Shown here: piece after piece, positions 25,308 through 36,804 of the stretch | Layout: each line of letters starts with the position of its first letter | Position numbering within the stretch: position 1 is the first letter of the stretch | NCBI RefSeq assembly: GCF_029892065.1 | Contig: NZ_CP120373.1 | Location: 1,116,001 to 1,180,000, forward strand | Length of the DNA stretch: 64,000 nt | DNA from: Sinorhizobium garamanticum | Lineage (GTDB): Bacteria > Pseudomonadota > Alphaproteobacteria > Rhizobiales > Rhizobiaceae | Direction: 5' to 3' | Position numbers and translations under genes: made by a program | The notes under the pieces: model-generated | Databases searched by the model: none | Told to the model about the DNA's origin: nothing | What the model saw: the letters and a program-made list of their open reading frames with translations, nothing else

Positions 25308-26126
25308 TCAGTTGAGCCCGAGAACATCGAGCATGGAATAGAAGCCAGGCTTCTGGTTGCGACCCCAAAGGGCCGCCGTGACCGCGCCGCGCGCAAAGAT
25401 CGAGCGATCCGTGGCGCTGTGGGAAAGTGTGACCTGCTCGCCCTCGCCCGCGAGAATGACGGAATGTTCACCGACGACGGAGCCGCCGCGCAAAGTGGCA
25501 AAACCGATCGCCCCTTCCGGCCGTGCTCCGGTGTGGCCGTCCCTGACCCGCACCGAATGATCCGCAAGCGCGATGCCGCGAGCCTTGGCCGCCGCCTCCC
25601 CAAGCAGGAGCGCCGTGCCCGACGGGGCATCCACCTTGTGCTTGTGGTGCATCTCCAGAATTTCGATGTCCCAGTCCGCCGCCTTCAGCGCGCGCGCCGC
25701 CTGCTGCACCAGCACGCCGAGAAGATTGACGCCCAGGCTCATATTGCCCGACTTGATGACGCGCGCGTGCCGCGCCGCTGCCCGGATCTTCGCCTCGTCG
25801 TCCGCTGAGCAGCCGGTCGTGCCGATGACGTGGACGATGCGTGCCTGCGCTGCCAGCCCGGCAAATTCGACCGTGGTGGCCGGCGTCGTGAAATCGAGAA
25901 CGCCATCCGCCTCGACAAAAGCCTCGAGTGGCTTGTCGGTGATGGCGACATCGATCGGCCCAAGCCCGGCGAGTTCGCCGGCGTCACGGCCAATCAACGG
26001 CGAGCCCGGCCGTCCTACCGCGGCGTGGAGACGCACGCCAGCCATGCCATGAACGATCCGGATCAGCGTCTGCCCCATACGGCCGGCCGCACCGACCACC
26101 ACGAGCTTCATATCCGTTTCGCTCAT
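25308..26126 (-). CDS. dapB: 4-hydroxy-tetrahydrodipicolinate reductase
   Basis: Second committed step of lysine/diaminopimelate synthesis (NAD(P)H-dependent). 272 residues, with the Rossmann motif [12 protein letters not shown] near residue 10, DFTTPA near 85, GTTG near 107, and the active-site signature [15 protein letters not shown] near 160. AAGGGAA lies about 9 bases before the ATG at 26126. It is clustered with gpmA, the MsbA exporter, glk and mgsA on one strand. Confidence 0.96.
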   Translation of the reverse strand: MSETDMKLVVVGAAGRMGQTLIRIVHGMAGVRLHAAVGRPGSPLIGRDAGELAGLGPIDVAITDKPLEAFVEADGVLDFTTPATTVEFAGLAAQARIVHVIGTTGCSADDEAKIRAAARHARVIKSGNMSLGVNLLGVLVQQAARALKAADWDIEILEMHHKHKVDAPSGTALLLGEAAAKARGIALADHSVRVRDGHTGARPEGAIGFATLRGGSVVGEHSVILAGEGEQVTLSHSATDRSIFARGAVTAALWGRNQKPGFYSMLDVLGLN

Positions 26127-26145
26127 TATCGAATTCCCTTGGCTT

Positions 26146-27951
26146 CTATAGAATGGCGTCTTCCGCCGTCATGTCCGAGGCGCTGCCCTGAAGATTGTGC
26201 AGCCGAGCGTAGAGACCGTCCGGACGCTGCGCAAGCTCCTCATGCGTGCCCTCCTCGACGACGCCGCCGTCCTTCATGACGATGATTTTGTCGGCGTTGA
26301 CGACGGTCGAAAGCCGGTGAGCAATGACGATGACCGTGCGGCCGCTCATCGCCCGATCGAGTGCTTTCTGCACCGCAGCCTCGGACTCGGTGTCGAGGGC
26401 GGAGGTCGCTTCGTCGAGAAGGAGGATCGGCGCATTGCGCACAAGTGCGCGGGCAATCGAAAGCCGCTGGCGCTGGCCGCCCGACAGCGTGACGCCGTTC
26501 TCGCCGACCGGCGTATCGTAGCCCTGCGGCTGCGCCAGGATGAAATCATGGGCGTAGGCGAGCCGCGCCGCTTCCTCGATTTCCGCGTCCGTGGCTTCCG
26601 GCCGACCATAGCGAATATTGTCGCGGATCGAGCCCTCGAAGAGGTACGGTTGCTGCGAGACATAGGCAAGTCCATTGCGCAGCGACTGCTTGGTGATCCC
26701 GGCGATATCCTGTCCGTCGATAAGAATCTGCCCCGACTTGGGGTCGTAGAAGCGCGGGATAAGGCTGATGATGGTCGACTTTCCGGCACCCGAAGGACCG
26801 ACCAGCGCTGTCGTCTTGCCGCCCTCGGCGCGGAAGCTGACCCCCTTCAGGATCTCGTCGCCGGTGCCGTAGGCGAAGCGCACGTCACGCAGTTCGATCG
26901 TCGCTTCGCCGAATTTGATTTCGGTTGCATTGGGACGGTCGCGCTGATGCGGCACGGTGTCGAGAATCTCATAGATCATGCGCGCGTTGACGGCCGCGCG
27001 CTCCAGCGACACCTGCAGACGCGCGAGGCGCCGTGCCGGGTCGTAGGCCATCAAGAGCGCGGTGACGAAGGCGAAGAACGCGCCCGGCGGGACGTTGCCG
27101 TAGATCGTGCGGAAAGCCGAGTAAGCGAGCACCGACGATATCGCCAGGCCGGCAAAGGTTTCCGTCATCGGCGCGGTGCGTTCGCTGAGCCGCGCGATCC
27201 GGTTTGCCCGGTTTTCCGCCCGCTCGATGATGGCCTCGACCTTGCGGCGCAGTTCGTTTTCCATCGTGAAGGCCTTGACGATGGTAATGCCCTGGATCGT
27301 TTCCTGCATGGCGCCGAGCACGCGGCTGTTGACCTCGACGGCCTCGCGCGTCGCCAGGCGCAGGCGCTTCGAGACATAACGCAGGCCAAGAAGCAGCGGC
27401 GGCGCGACGAAGAAGACGATGAGCGAGAGCAGCCAGTCCTTGCTGAACATGACGCCAATGAGCCCGATCAGGGTCAGAAAGTCGCGGGCGATCGACGTCA
27501 CCGTCATGTTGAGTACGTCGCGAATGCCGCTGACATTCTGGCTGATCTTGGCGGCAAGCTGCGCCGAGCGCATGTCGTGGAAATAGCCGACGCTGAGCGC
27601 CATCAGATGGGCGTAAAGCCGGCGCTGATAGCGGGCGACGATATTGTTGCCGATCTTCGAGAGCGCGACCGCCTGCCCGTAGGTCGCCAGACCCCGCAGG
27701 ACGAAGGCCGCGAAGATTCCGGCGCAGATCCACAGCACGATATCGGCGCGCCTGTTGGCAAAGGCCTCGTTGATCACGGTTTCCATGATCCAGGCGGTGA
27801 AGCCGGTCGTCGCCGCCACGACCATCAGGCAGGCGATGGCAAAGGCATAGCCCCGGATGTGGTCGCGGCCGTTTTCGGCAATGACGCGCCTCAGGATTCC
27901 GGTAATCGTGTCGGAATCGACTGCGCGCTGTTTTCTATTCTTGGCGTCCAA
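26146..27951 (-). CDS. MsbA-type ABC exporter (fused permease-ATPase), TTG start
   Basis: About 601 residues. Six membrane helices form the N-terminal ABC exporter domain (first helix near residue 25, [19 protein letters not shown]), followed by an ATPase with Walker [11 protein letters not shown], signature [15 protein letters not shown], Walker [13 protein letters not shown] and H-loop AHRLST. It is closest to MsbA/lipid A exporters and probably flips lipid or a glycolipid. No ATG precedes the first helix. The TTG at 27951 (then [10 protein letters not shown]), behind AGGGAAG, fits best. The frame could extend to another TTG at 28101, overlapping glk. Confidence 0.85.
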   Translation of the reverse strand: MDAKNRKQRAVDSDTITGILRRVIAENGRDHIRGYAFAIACLMVVAATTGFTAWIMETVINEAFANRRADIVLWICAGIFAAFVLRGLATYGQAVALSKIGNNIVARYQRRLYAHLMALSVGYFHDMRSAQLAAKISQNVSGIRDVLNMTVTSIARDFLTLIGLIGVMFSKDWLLSLIVFFVAPPLLLGLRYVSKRLRLATREAVEVNSRVLGAMQETIQGITIVKAFTMENELRRKVEAIIERAENRANRIARLSERTAPMTETFAGLAISSVLAYSAFRTIYGNVPPGAFFAFVTALLMAYDPARRLARLQVSLERAAVNARMIYEILDTVPHQRDRPNATEIKFGEATIELRDVRFAYGTGDEILKGVSFRAEGGKTTALVGPSGAGKSTIISLIPRFYDPKSGQILIDGQDIAGITKQSLRNGLAYVSQQPYLFEGSIRDNIRYGRPEATDAEIEEAARLAYAHDFILAQPQGYDTPVGENGVTLSGGQRQRLSIARALVRNAPILLLDEATSALDTESEAAVQKALDRAMSGRTVIVIAHRLSTVVNADKIIVMKDGGVVEEGTHEELAQRPDGLYARLHNLQGSASDMTAEDAIL

Positions 27952-28063
27952 AAAGCCCGTCTTCCCTGAGCTCGGTGCGGCGTTCCGTGTACCGGCATCG
28001 CCCGTCCGGCGCTCTATAGTGCTTTGATGCCGCTTTGGCGAGTCTTTGCGAACATTCGGCCGG

Positions 28064-29083
28064 TCAGCTTCTCCAGCGCCGTCCCTCCATTGCAACACCA
28101 AAGTCTCTCGGTGTGCGCGCGAAGGCGGCGAGACCGGAAAGTGCCGCCATCGGATGGACGACGGCGAAAGTCGGGATCGTTCGCATCAGTGCCGAATGCG
28201 GCGCCTTGTCCTCGAACGCGGCTCGGAATTCCGGCCGCATCAAAGCCGGCAATATTTTCTGCGAGATGCCGCCCGCCAGGAACACGCCGCCGCGGGCCAT
28301 GAAAATAAGCGCCATATCGCCGGCGACGCGGCCAAGATAGGTGCTGAAGAGCGATATGGTCTCGATCGCCGCCGGATCGGAGCCTGAAAGCGCGCTGGTC
28401 GTGACCGCTGCCTGGTCGGCGAGCTCCGGCTCCTCGCCATTGGCGGCGCAGACCGCCCGATAAAGGTTCATGATGCCGCGCCCACACAAAATCTGCTCGC
28501 CCGCCATGCGGCCCTCGATCGGCTCCAGGAACGGCCAGATCCGGAAATCACGCTCGGTGCGCGGGCCGATATCGACGTGGCCGCCTTCGCCGGGCACGGG
28601 GATCCAGGTGTGCTGCGCGAAAACCAGGCCGGCGACGCCGAGCCCCGTTCCCGGACCAAGCACGACGCGCGACGTCGAGGGACGGATACTGCCGCCGCCG
28701 ATCTGGACGAGATCCTCGTCGGCGGGTGTGGCGACCGCGAGCGCCTGTGCCTCGAAATCGTTGATGATCAGCACGTCGGTGAGACCAAGGCTCGCCAGCA
28801 TATCCTTCGGCCGAATCACCCAACCGGCGTTCGTCAGCGGAATTTCGTCGCCCTTGATCGGCCCTGCGACAGCCAGTATCGCCGAGCGCGGTTGAAGGGA
28901 CGTCTTGTCGAGGATGCTCTTCTGCATCGCCTCCTCGATCGTCGCGAAATCGCCCGTCTTGATCGGTGGCAGTTGCTTCGGTTCGGCATAGGTATCGATC
29001 AGCAGCGCGAAGCGAGCATTCGTTCCACCGATGTCGCCGATCAATATCGGAAAGGGAAAGCCATGGTCACTCGCACTGAGCAT
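28064..29083 (-). CDS. glk: glucokinase
   Basis: Phosphorylates glucose with ATP, feeding the Entner-Doudoroff and pentose pathways. 339 residues from [25 protein letters not shown]. The ATP loop [12 protein letters not shown] is near residue 15, the glucose-site INDFEAQA near 105, and [12 protein letters not shown] near 140, with PGEGGHVD following. The in-frame ATG at 29110 is an alternative. It lies just upstream of the exporter and downstream of mgsA, all on the minus strand. Confidence 0.94.
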   Translation of the reverse strand: MLSASDHGFPFPILIGDIGGTNARFALLIDTYAEPKQLPPIKTGDFATIEEAMQKSILDKTSLQPRSAILAVAGPIKGDEIPLTNAGWVIRPKDMLASLGLTDVLIINDFEAQALAVATPADEDLVQIGGGSIRPSTSRVVLGPGTGLGVAGLVFAQHTWIPVPGEGGHVDIGPRTERDFRIWPFLEPIEGRMAGEQILCGRGIMNLYRAVCAANGEEPELADQAAVTTSALSGSDPAAIETISLFSTYLGRVAGDMALIFMARGGVFLAGGISQKILPALMRPEFRAAFEDKAPHSALMRTIPTFAVVHPMAALSGLAAFARTPRDFGVAMEGRRWRS

Positions 29084-29130
29084 TGGAAAATCCGTCCTGA
29101 TCGCGGTCATGGAATCTTCGAGACTGTGTA

Positions 29131-29511
29131 TCAGTTACGCCGGAAGGCGATCAACTCTTCCGCCGTTGCGCGGTTGAGCGCCATCGGGATGTCGTAGACG
29201 ATCGCCAGGCGCATCAGCGCCTTGACGTCGACATCATGCGGCATGGCCGTCAGCGGATCGACGAAAAAGATGAGGAAATCCACGTCGCCGGTGGCAATCA
29301 TCGCGCCGATCTGCTGGTCGCCGCCGAGCGGTCCGCTTTTGAGGCGCGTGATATCGAGCCCGGGACAAGCCTCGAGAACGCGACCGCCGGTCGTGCCCGT
29401 AGCGACGATCTTCCATTTGGACAGCACCGCCTCGTTTGCCTTGGCAAAGGCGGCAAGATCATCCTTCTTCTGATCGTGGGCAATCAGGGCAAGACATTTC
29501 CGATCGGCCAT
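29131..29511 (-). CDS. mgsA: methylglyoxal synthase
   Basis: Converts dihydroxyacetone phosphate to methylglyoxal, a safety valve for sugar-phosphate stress. 126 residues of the MGS-like fold: [11 protein letters not shown] near residue 9, TGTTGGRV near 38, [12 protein letters not shown] near 59 with its phosphate loop, the catalytic Asp in [14 protein letters not shown] near 85, and a terminal Pro-Met-Ala-x-Asn segment. GGAGAGGC precedes the ATG. Its position beside glk makes metabolic sense. Confidence 0.95.
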   Translation of the reverse strand: MADRKCLALIAHDQKKDDLAAFAKANEAVLSKWKIVATGTTGGRVLEACPGLDITRLKSGPLGGDQQIGAMIATGDVDFLIFFVDPLTAMPHDVDVKALMRLAIVYDIPMALNRATAEELIAFRRN

Positions 29512-29636
29512 GCTGCCTCTCCAGCGTCAACTTTAAATCGATTTGAAAGCCCTATACATGAGCACCGCGCAATTGGAAAGGCGGCGGGGCCAGCGGATCG
29601 TTTTGTCGGTCCATTGAAGGCACCCCGTCCGACCGG

Positions 29637-30704
29637 TTATTGCAGTGCTGGGCGTGGCAACGGAACCGGAATGTTTTCCAATGGCGCCGCGGCCGCAGCG
29701 CCGATGACGGCTTCGATGCTCGTCGCGGCGGCGGGAGCGGCGGTCGCGGAGCGGTAGGCCGTGCCGTAGGTCGCTTCCTGTTCGGAAGTTGGCGCCGGAC
29801 CGTCGAGCACCATGGCGCAAGCCTTCGGCAGATCCGAAAGCTTCGCAAACTTCGGCTTTGGCGGCTTCTCGCCGGGCTTCTTCTTCGGCTTCGCCCATGG
29901 CGCGTCGGTGAACCACCAGGCGAGCGACTTGTCGCAGCCGTCACCCGCTGGAACACGCGCCTGACCCTTGCAGCCGACCGAACCCTCGGGGCACTTTATG
30001 CGAATGTGGAAATGGTAATCGTGGCCATAGATCGGCCGGACCTTGCCGAGCGCCGACCGATCGCCCTTCCAGGTGTCGCAGAGCTTCTTCTTGATCGCCG
30101 GATTGACGAAGACACGCTCTACCTGGGGATAGCTTGCCGCCATCATGATCAGCCGTGCGTGGGCGGGCGTCCATATGGATGGATCGACTGTCAAAAACTT
30201 GCTCTTGTCGAGCATGGACGTCGCCGAGACCGTCTCGCGCTCCTCATAGGTGAGCGTCCTTTGCGGCATTGGTGTCAGCCAGATATCGGCGTCGAGTCCG
30301 ATCTGGTGCGAGGCATGGCCCGAGAGCATCGGGCCACCGCGCGGCTGCGAGATGTCGCCGAGTAGAAGCCCCGGCCAGCCGACCTTTTCGGCCGCATCAC
30401 GGGAGAATCGCTCGATCAGCGCAACCATCTGCGGATGGCCCCAGCGTCGATTGCGCGACAGGCGCATCGCCTGCCAGGTCTGCCCGTCGGTCGGGATCGC
30501 GACGCCGCCGGCAAGACAGCCTTTTGCATAAGAGCCATATGCCGATGGTGTCATCACCGCCGGCAACGCCTTGGCGCCAAAGAGTTCCTTCGCAGGCGTT
30601 CCGTCGGCCGAAGCGGCGTCGGTGGCCAGAAGGCTCGCCCCCACAATCAGGCCCAGCATTGCCGAACCGCAGCGTCGAAAGGCAGCCGCTATTTCAAGTC
30701 CCAT
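29637..30704 (-). CDS. mepA: penicillin-insensitive murein endopeptidase
   Basis: A periplasmic LAS-type zinc DD-endopeptidase that cuts peptidoglycan cross-links. About 355 residues with a signal peptide (AMLGLIVGASLLATDAASA), metal motifs LSGHASHQIGLDADIW (His and Asp ligands) and HDYHFHIRIKCP (C-terminal His ligand), and three cysteine pairs typical of MepA. It has a Lys/Pro-rich linker (KPKKKPGEKPPKPK) and an Ala-rich tail beyond the usual family length. The start MGLEIAAAFRR at 30704 follows GGGGGACTGGA. Confidence 0.92.
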   Translation of the reverse strand: MGLEIAAAFRRCGSAMLGLIVGASLLATDAASADGTPAKELFGAKALPAVMTPSAYGSYAKGCLAGGVAIPTDGQTWQAMRLSRNRRWGHPQMVALIERFSRDAAEKVGWPGLLLGDISQPRGGPMLSGHASHQIGLDADIWLTPMPQRTLTYEERETVSATSMLDKSKFLTVDPSIWTPAHARLIMMAASYPQVERVFVNPAIKKKLCDTWKGDRSALGKVRPIYGHDYHFHIRIKCPEGSVGCKGQARVPAGDGCDKSLAWWFTDAPWAKPKKKPGEKPPKPKFAKLSDLPKACAMVLDGPAPTSEQEATYGTAYRSATAAPAAATSIEAVIGAAAAAPLENIPVPLPRPALQ

Positions 30705-30840
30705 TCCAGTCCCCCGATCGGCGGCAGCATCGGTATCCCACACGGTCTGCCTTCACCCCTATCCCGAATCACCGCACTTGCCCGAAGCTAGCGGATCACC
30801 CGGATGTGACTCAAAAATTTCGCCTGATTTTGGGCAAGTC

Positions 30841-30869
30841 CTGTCAATTGCCCCGATTTCGCCTATTCT
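30841..30869 (+). promoter_or_regulatory. sigma70-like promoter for the YejABEF operon
   Basis: CTGTCA (30841-30846), 17 bases, TATTCT (30864-30869), 40 bases before the binding-protein ATG. Confidence 0.5.
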
Positions 30870-30908
30870 GGTCCGAAAGATCATCGAACGATAAGGGGAA
30901 GCAACTGG

Positions 30909-32756
30909 ATGCTGGATTTGAGCGGTATTGTGAAGACGAGACTGGCGACCGCACTTCTGGCAATACCTCTGCTCTTACCGATTGGGGCGCGCGCCCAACA
31001 GCAGCCCGTTTGGCACCATGGTCTTTCGCTCGTCGGCGAGCTCAAATATCCACCGGGCTTCGAACGCTTCGACTATGTGAACCCCGACGCCCCGAAAGGC
31101 GGCGACGTCCGGCTCTCCCAGACGGGGACCTTCGACACGTTCAATCCGCTGCTCGAAAAGGGTGAGGCGGCCGTGGGGTTGGCACTCGTTTTCGACACTC
31201 TGATGAAGCCGGCAGATGACGAAATTTCAACGGCCTATGGCCTGCTTGCCGAAAGCGTTTCGTTCCCGGACGACATCTCGTCCGCCACATTCCGCCTGAG
31301 GAAGGAAGCGAAGTGGTCGGACGGAAAACCCGTGACACCGGAAGACGTCATCTTCAGCTTCGAGAAGGGCAAGGAGCTCAATCCGCTTTACCAGAGCTAT
31401 TACAAGCATGTCGTCGGAGCGGAGAAGATAGGCGAGCACGAAGTCACGTTCCGCTTCGACGAGAAGAACAATCGCGAGCTGCCGCACATCCTGGGCCAGC
31501 TCCTGATCGTCCCGAAGCACTGGTGGGAAGGGCCTGGCCCGGATGGCAAGCCGCGCGACATCAATCGCACGACGCTGGAGCCGGTGATCGGCTCGGGCCC
31601 CTATCGAATCGCCTCGTTTTCGGCCGGATCGACGATCCGTTACGAGCGGAGGGACGACTATTGGGGCGCAAACCTCAACGTCAATGTCGGCCAGAACAAT
31701 TTCGACTCCATCACCTACACCTTCTTCGGCGACAGCGGAGTCGAGTTCGAGGCCTTCCGGGCCGGTGACATCGATTTCTGGCGCGAGACCCAGGCACGCC
31801 GGTGGGCGACCGGTTACGATTTTCCGGCCGTCAAGGAAGGACACATAAAACGCGAGGAGGTGCCGTTCCGGGCGACCGGCGTGATGCAGGCGCTGGTGCC
31901 GAACATGCGCCGCAAGCCGTTCGATGACGAACGTGTGCGCGAGGCCCTCAACTATGCCCTCGACTTCGAGGAGCTGAACCGCACCGTCTTCTTCAATCAG
32001 TACACGCGCGTGGACAGCTATTTCTTCCTGACGGAGCTGGCCTCCACCGGCCTGCCGGAGGGTCTCGAGCTGGAAATCCTGAAGGAGGTCAAGGACAAGG
32101 TCCCACCCGAGGTCTTCACGACGCCCTATGCCAATCCGGTCGGCGGCACACCGCAGAACGCGCGCGACAATCTGCGCAAGGCGGTCGCTCTCTTGAAGGA
32201 GGCTGGCTTCGAGCTCAAAGGCAACCGCATGGTGAATACGGCGACCGGCAGGCCGTTCTCCTTCGAGATTCTCTTGAGCAGTCCGATGCTGGAGCGGGTG
32301 GCGCTGCCCTATGCCCAGAACCTCAAGCGGATCGGCATCGAGGCGAGCGTGCGCACCGTCGACCCGTCGCAATATACGAACCGGGAGCGGGCCTTTGACT
32401 ACGACATGACCTGGGAAGTCTGGGGACAAACACTGAGCCCGGGAAATGAACAGGAGGACTTCTGGGGTTCGACATCGGCCTCGCGGGAGGGTTCGAGAAA
32501 TTACGCCGGAATCAGCGATCCGGGCGTCGACGCTCTGATCAATCGCGTCATCTTCGCCAAGGACCGCGAGACGCTCGTTGCCGCCACGAAGGCGCTCGAC
32601 CGGGTTCTGCTCGCCCACCATTATGTCGTGCCGCTCTACTACCCGAAGGCAGCAAATATCGCTTACCGCGATACGATCGGCAGGCCGCCGGAGCTGCCGA
32701 AATACGCGATCGGCTTTCCCGACATCTGGTGGTCGTCGGCCGCCGCCAAGCAATGA
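30909..32756 (+). CDS. yejA: oligopeptide-type ABC transporter, periplasmic binding protein
   Basis: 615 residues of the SBP family 5 (DppA/OppA/YejA). The signal peptide ends near PIGARA. The start of the mature protein (HGLSLVGELKYPPGFERFDYVNPDAPKGG) is characteristic of YejA-type proteins, which bind peptides including microcin C-like compounds in enterobacteria. RLRKEAKWSDGKPVTPEDVIFSF, broken around residues 120-145, is the family signature. AAGGGGAA precedes the ATG. It heads a four-gene importer operon (to 36793). YejABEF systems of alphaproteobacteria also contribute to resistance to host antimicrobial peptides. Confidence 0.9.
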   Translation: MLDLSGIVKTRLATALLAIPLLLPIGARAQQQPVWHHGLSLVGELKYPPGFERFDYVNPDAPKGGDVRLSQTGTFDTFNPLLEKGEAAVGLALVFDTLMKPADDEISTAYGLLAESVSFPDDISSATFRLRKEAKWSDGKPVTPEDVIFSFEKGKELNPLYQSYYKHVVGAEKIGEHEVTFRFDEKNNRELPHILGQLLIVPKHWWEGPGPDGKPRDINRTTLEPVIGSGPYRIASFSAGSTIRYERRDDYWGANLNVNVGQNNFDSITYTFFGDSGVEFEAFRAGDIDFWRETQARRWATGYDFPAVKEGHIKREEVPFRATGVMQALVPNMRRKPFDDERVREALNYALDFEELNRTVFFNQYTRVDSYFFLTELASTGLPEGLELEILKEVKDKVPPEVFTTPYANPVGGTPQNARDNLRKAVALLKEAGFELKGNRMVNTATGRPFSFEILLSSPMLERVALPYAQNLKRIGIEASVRTVDPSQYTNRERAFDYDMTWEVWGQTLSPGNEQEDFWGSTSASREGSRNYAGISDPGVDALINRVIFAKDRETLVAATKALDRVLLAHHYVVPLYYPKAANIAYRDTIGRPPELPKYAIGFPDIWWSSAAAKQ

Positions 32757-32934
32757 GACCTTGCGCTCGAGCTGGCTCTCGATTCCAAATGCAAATAGCG
32801 AATCACTTAAATACGGCAGTGGCCGGGCTCGAAACGCACGGCAAGGAGTATCAGGGATTGAGACGAAATAGACGGCAACCCGAAGCACCGCGGATCGACG
32901 CGATCGGCGGCAAAACGATGCCGAGGTTCGCCTG

Positions 32935-34014
32935 ATGGGTGCCTATATCCTGCGTCGACTGCTCTTGATGATCCCGACGATCATCGGGATCATGGCCATC
33001 TCCTTCGCCGTCGTGCAGTTCGCGCCGGGCGGGCCGGTGGAGCAGGTGATATCGGAGTTGACGAACGCCGCCGGATCGGACCGGCTGACCGGCGGCGGCG
33101 ATCTGCTCCAAAGCGGCGGCGACGAGGGCGGCCGATATCGCGGAGCGCAGGGCCTCGATCCCGAGTTCATCGCAAAGCTCGAGAAACAGTTCGGCTTCGA
33201 CAAGCCGCCGCTCGAACGCTTCCTGACGATGATGTGGAACTATGCCCGCTTCGATTTCGGCGAAAGCTTCTTCCGCAACACGTCCGTTGTCGACCTCATC
33301 GTCGACAAGATGCCGGTCTCCATCTCGCTCGGCGTCTGGATCCTCATCTTTTCCTACGCCATTTCGATCCCGCTCGGCATTAGGAAGGCCGTCACCGACG
33401 GTTCGACCTTCGATGTCTGGACGTCCGGCATCATCATCATCGGCTATGCCGTTCCGGGTTTCCTGTTCGGCATCCTGCTGATCGTCGTTTTTGCCGGCGG
33501 ATCCTTCTTCGACTGGTTCCCTCTGCGCGGTCTCGTCTCGGACAATTTCTATGAGCTCCCCTGGTGGCAGAAGATCCTCGACTACTTCTGGCACATGACG
33601 TTGCCGCTGATCACGCTCCTGCTTTCGGCCTTCGCGACGACGACCCTGCTCACCAAGAACTCCTTCATCGACGAGATCAAGAAGCAATATGTGACGACGG
33701 CGCGGGCGAAAGGGTTGGCAGAGCGGCAAGTGCTTTACGGCCACGTCTTCCGCAACGCCATGCTGATCATCATCGCCGGCTTTCCCGGCGCCTTCATCTC
33801 CGCCTTCTTCACCGGTTCCCTGTTGATCGAATACATCTTCTCCCTCGATGGGCTCGGCCGGCTCGGCTACGACGCCGTCGTCAAGCGCGACTATCCCATC
33901 GTCTTCGCGACGCTCTACATCTTCTCGCTGATGGGCCTCTTCGTCAGTCTGATCTCCGATCTGATCTACACCTGGGTCGATCCGCGCATCGACTTCGAGC
34001 GGAGGGACGTCTGA
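32935..34014 (+). CDS. yejB: ABC transporter permease, YejB type
   Basis: 359 residues with an N-terminal membrane helix ([20 protein letters not shown]), a large periplasmic loop, and five further helices of the DppB/OppB type. The ATPase-contact EAA loop is [22 protein letters not shown] near residue 255. The stop overlaps the next gene's start (TGATG), so the two are translationally coupled. The 178-base gap before it shows nothing notable. Confidence 0.92.
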   Translation: MGAYILRRLLLMIPTIIGIMAISFAVVQFAPGGPVEQVISELTNAAGSDRLTGGGDLLQSGGDEGGRYRGAQGLDPEFIAKLEKQFGFDKPPLERFLTMMWNYARFDFGESFFRNTSVVDLIVDKMPVSISLGVWILIFSYAISIPLGIRKAVTDGSTFDVWTSGIIIIGYAVPGFLFGILLIVVFAGGSFFDWFPLRGLVSDNFYELPWWQKILDYFWHMTLPLITLLLSAFATTTLLTKNSFIDEIKKQYVTTARAKGLAERQVLYGHVFRNAMLIIIAGFPGAFISAFFTGSLLIEYIFSLDGLGRLGYDAVVKRDYPIVFATLYIFSLMGLFVSLISDLIYTWVDPRIDFERRDV

Positions 34015-35156
34015 TGAGTACAGTCACGACCCTTCCCCGCCAAGACGGAGCTCCCGCCAAAGGCTGGCTGACACCGATCGGACGGCGGCGCTGGCAGAAC
34101 TTCAAGGCCAACCGCCGCGGCTACTGGTCGTTCTGGATCTTTCTTGTCCTCTTCGGCCTTAGCCTTTGCGCCGAATTCATCGCCAACGACAAGCCGCTCG
34201 TTGCCTCGTACAAGGACGAGATTCTTTTTCCGGTTCTGGTCAATTATCCTGAGGAGAAGTTCGGCGGTTTTCTTGCCGAAACGGACTACCGATCGGACTT
34301 CATCCGTGACGAGATCGAGGCCAATGGCTGGATGATCTGGCCGCCGATCCGCTATTCCTACCAGACGGTCAACTCGAACATTCCCCATTCGGCGCCGACG
34401 CCGCCTTTCTGGCTGATGAGCAAGGAGGAGCGCTGCTCCGCCTACCCGCAAGGTGCCGCCGATCCGGGCTGCACGCTCGGCAACCTCAACTGGCTCGGTA
34501 CCGACGACCAGGCGCGCGACGTGATGGCGCGGATGATCTACGGTTTCCGTCTCTCGGTGCTCTTCGGCCTGCTGCTCACGATCGCCTCCGCCGTGATCGG
34601 GGTTTCGGCCGGCGCCGTCCAGGGCTACTTCGGCGGCTGGACCGACCTCCTGCTGCAACGCTTCATAGAAATCTGGTCGTCGATGCCAGTGCTCTATATC
34701 CTGCTGATCATCGCCGCCATCCTGCCGCCCGGCTTCTTCATCCTGCTCGGCATCATGCTGCTTTTCTCCTGGGTCGGCTTCGTGGGCGTGGTCAGGGCGG
34801 AGTTTCTGAGAGCCCGCAACTTCGAGTATGTGAACGCCGCACGCGCGCTCGGTGTCGGCAACGGCACGATCATGTACCGTCACCTGCTGCCAAACGCGAT
34901 GGTCGCCACACTCACCTTCCTGCCCTTCATTCTCTCCGGCTCGATCACCACGCTGACGTCGCTCGACTTTCTCGGTTTCGGCATGCCGCCGGGTTCGCCC
35001 TCGCTTGGCGAGATGATCGCCCAGGGCAAGTCCAACCTCCAGGCGCCGTGGCTGGGGCTGACGGCCTTCTGCGCCATGTCGGTGATGCTTTCGCTGCTGA
35101 TCTTCGTCGGCGAAGCGACGCGCGATGCCTTCGACCCAAGAAAGACATTCCGGTGA
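34014..35156 (+). CDS. yejE: ABC transporter permease, YejE type
   Basis: 380 residues. The N-terminal OppC-type segment is RRRWQNFKANRRGYWSFWIF, then a periplasmic insert of about 150 residues (including NIPHSAPTPPFWLMSKEERC) that is characteristic of YejE, and five helices. The EAA loop NAARALGVGNGTIMYRHLLPNA is near residue 285. The ATG at 34014 overlaps the yejB stop. The same reading frame is open upstream, but that part is a shadow of yejB. Confidence 0.92.
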   Translation: MSTVTTLPRQDGAPAKGWLTPIGRRRWQNFKANRRGYWSFWIFLVLFGLSLCAEFIANDKPLVASYKDEILFPVLVNYPEEKFGGFLAETDYRSDFIRDEIEANGWMIWPPIRYSYQTVNSNIPHSAPTPPFWLMSKEERCSAYPQGAADPGCTLGNLNWLGTDDQARDVMARMIYGFRLSVLFGLLLTIASAVIGVSAGAVQGYFGGWTDLLLQRFIEIWSSMPVLYILLIIAAILPPGFFILLGIMLLFSWVGFVGVVRAEFLRARNFEYVNAARALGVGNGTIMYRHLLPNAMVATLTFLPFILSGSITTLTSLDFLGFGMPPGSPSLGEMIAQGKSNLQAPWLGLTAFCAMSVMLSLLIFVGEATRDAFDPRKTFR

Positions 35157-35164
35157 GCGCAACG

Positions 35165-36793
35165 ATGACAGAGACCCTTCTTTCCGTGCGCGATCTCTCC
35201 GTCGCCTTCCATCAGGGCGGCGAAACGTCGGTCGCGGTCGACCACATTTCCTTCGACATCAAGCGCGGTGAGACGGTCGCGCTCGTCGGCGAGTCCGGTT
35301 CGGGAAAGTCGGTATCGGCGAATTCGATCTTGAAGTTGCTGCCCTATCCGGCCGCGAGCCACCCGAGCGGCGAGATCTTCTTCAACGGCAAGGATCTCCT
35401 GAAGGCAAGCGATGCCGAGCTCAGGCACGTCCGCGGCAACGACATCACTATGATCTTCCAGGAACCGATGACGTCGCTGAACCCACTGCACACGATCGAG
35501 CAGCAGATCGGCGAGATCCTCGATCTTCACCAGGGCATCGAGGGCGCCGCCGCGCGGGCGAAAACGCTGGATCTCCTGAACCAGGTGGGCATCCGCGAAG
35601 CGGAAAAGCGCCTCGGCGCCTATCCGCACCAGCTTTCCGGCGGCCAGCGCCAGCGCGTCATGATCGCCATGGCGCTCGCCAACCGGCCGGAACTGCTGAT
35701 TGCCGACGAGCCGACGACGGCGCTCGACGTGACCGTGCAGGCGCAGATCCTGGAACTTCTGAAGTCGCTCAAGGACGAGCACGGCATGTCCATGCTCTTC
35801 ATCACGCACGACCTCGGCATCGTCCGCAAGATCGCCGATCGGGTCTGCGTGATGACCAAGGGCAAGATCGTCGAAACCGGACCGACAGCCGAGATCTTCG
35901 CCAACCCGCAGCACGCCTATACCCGCCATCTGCTCGCCTCCGAGCCCAAGGGCGAGCCGCCGCCTTCCGATACCTCGAAGCCGATCGTCATCGAGGCCAG
36001 GGACGTGAAGGTCTGGTTCCCGATCAAGGCGGGCTTCATGCGCCGTGTCGTCGACCACGTCAAAGCGGTGGACGGCGTCGACCTGACGCTTCGTGCCGGC
36101 CAGACGCTCGGCGTCGTCGGCGAGTCCGGCTCGGGCAAGACGACGCTGGGCCTGGCGCTGACGCGCCTCATCTCCTCGAAGGGCCGCATCGCTTTCGTAG
36201 GCAAGGACATCGAGGCCTACAGCTTCCGCGAAATGCGGCCGCTCAGGAGCCGGATGCAGGTGGTCTTCCAGGATCCTTACGGCTCGCTGAGCCCGCGCAT
36301 GTCGATCGCTGACATCATCGGCGAGGGGCTGAAGATCCACGAAAGCGCCCTCTCCGGCGAAGAACGCGACGCGCGCGTCGCCGCCGCCCTTCAGGAGGTC
36401 GGGCTCGATCCGGCAACCCGCTGGCGCTATCCGCACGAATTTTCCGGCGGCCAGCGGCAGCGCATCGCAATCGCCCGCGCCATGGTGCTGAAGCCGCAAT
36501 TCGTTATGCTCGATGAGCCGACCTCGGCGCTCGACATGAGCGTGCAGGCGCAGGTAGTTGACCTGCTCCGCGAGCTTCAGCGCAAACACAATCTCGCTTA
36601 TTTGTTCATCAGCCACGATCTCAAGGTCGTCCGCGCGCTTGCCAACGAGATGATCGTCATGCGCCTCGGCAAGGTGGTCGAACAGGGACCGGCCGAGCGC
36701 ATCTTCGAGGCGCCGGGCGAAGACTACACCAAGGCTTTGATGGCCGCCGCCTTCGATCTCGAGGCCGTCAATCTCTCCGCCATCCGTCAATAG
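35165..36793 (+). CDS. yejF: ABC transporter ATPase with two nucleotide-binding domains, YejF type
   Basis: 542 residues that fuse the DppD- and DppF-like ATPases. NBD1 has Walker [14 protein letters not shown], signature [15 protein letters not shown] and Walker [17 protein letters not shown]2 has [29 protein letters not shown] and [13 protein letters not shown]. Each is followed by an oligopeptide-transporter C-terminal extension. It lies 8 bases after yejE. Together with the upstream genes it makes a complete peptide importer. Confidence 0.94.
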   Translation: MTETLLSVRDLSVAFHQGGETSVAVDHISFDIKRGETVALVGESGSGKSVSANSILKLLPYPAASHPSGEIFFNGKDLLKASDAELRHVRGNDITMIFQEPMTSLNPLHTIEQQIGEILDLHQGIEGAAARAKTLDLLNQVGIREAEKRLGAYPHQLSGGQRQRVMIAMALANRPELLIADEPTTALDVTVQAQILELLKSLKDEHGMSMLFITHDLGIVRKIADRVCVMTKGKIVETGPTAEIFANPQHAYTRHLLASEPKGEPPPSDTSKPIVIEARDVKVWFPIKAGFMRRVVDHVKAVDGVDLTLRAGQTLGVVGESGSGKTTLGLALTRLISSKGRIAFVGKDIEAYSFREMRPLRSRMQVVFQDPYGSLSPRMSIADIIGEGLKIHESALSGEERDARVAAALQEVGLDPATRWRYPHEFSGGQRQRIAIARAMVLKPQFVMLDEPTSALDMSVQAQVVDLLRELQRKHNLAYLFISHDLKVVRALANEMIVMRLGKVVEQGPAERIFEAPGEDYTKALMAAAFDLEAVNLSAIRQ

Positions 36794-36804
36794 AGTTCTT
36801 AAGA

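Noticed and set aside
26197..27969. 590-residue plus-strand frame opposite the ABC exporter
   Set aside because: It mirrors the exporter gene, lacks recognisable motifs and is very rich in Arg/Asp as expected of a shadow.
34880..36790. 636-residue open frame on the minus strand opposite yejF
   Set aside because: Composition is shadow-like and the plus strand encodes an unmistakable two-domain ABC ATPase.
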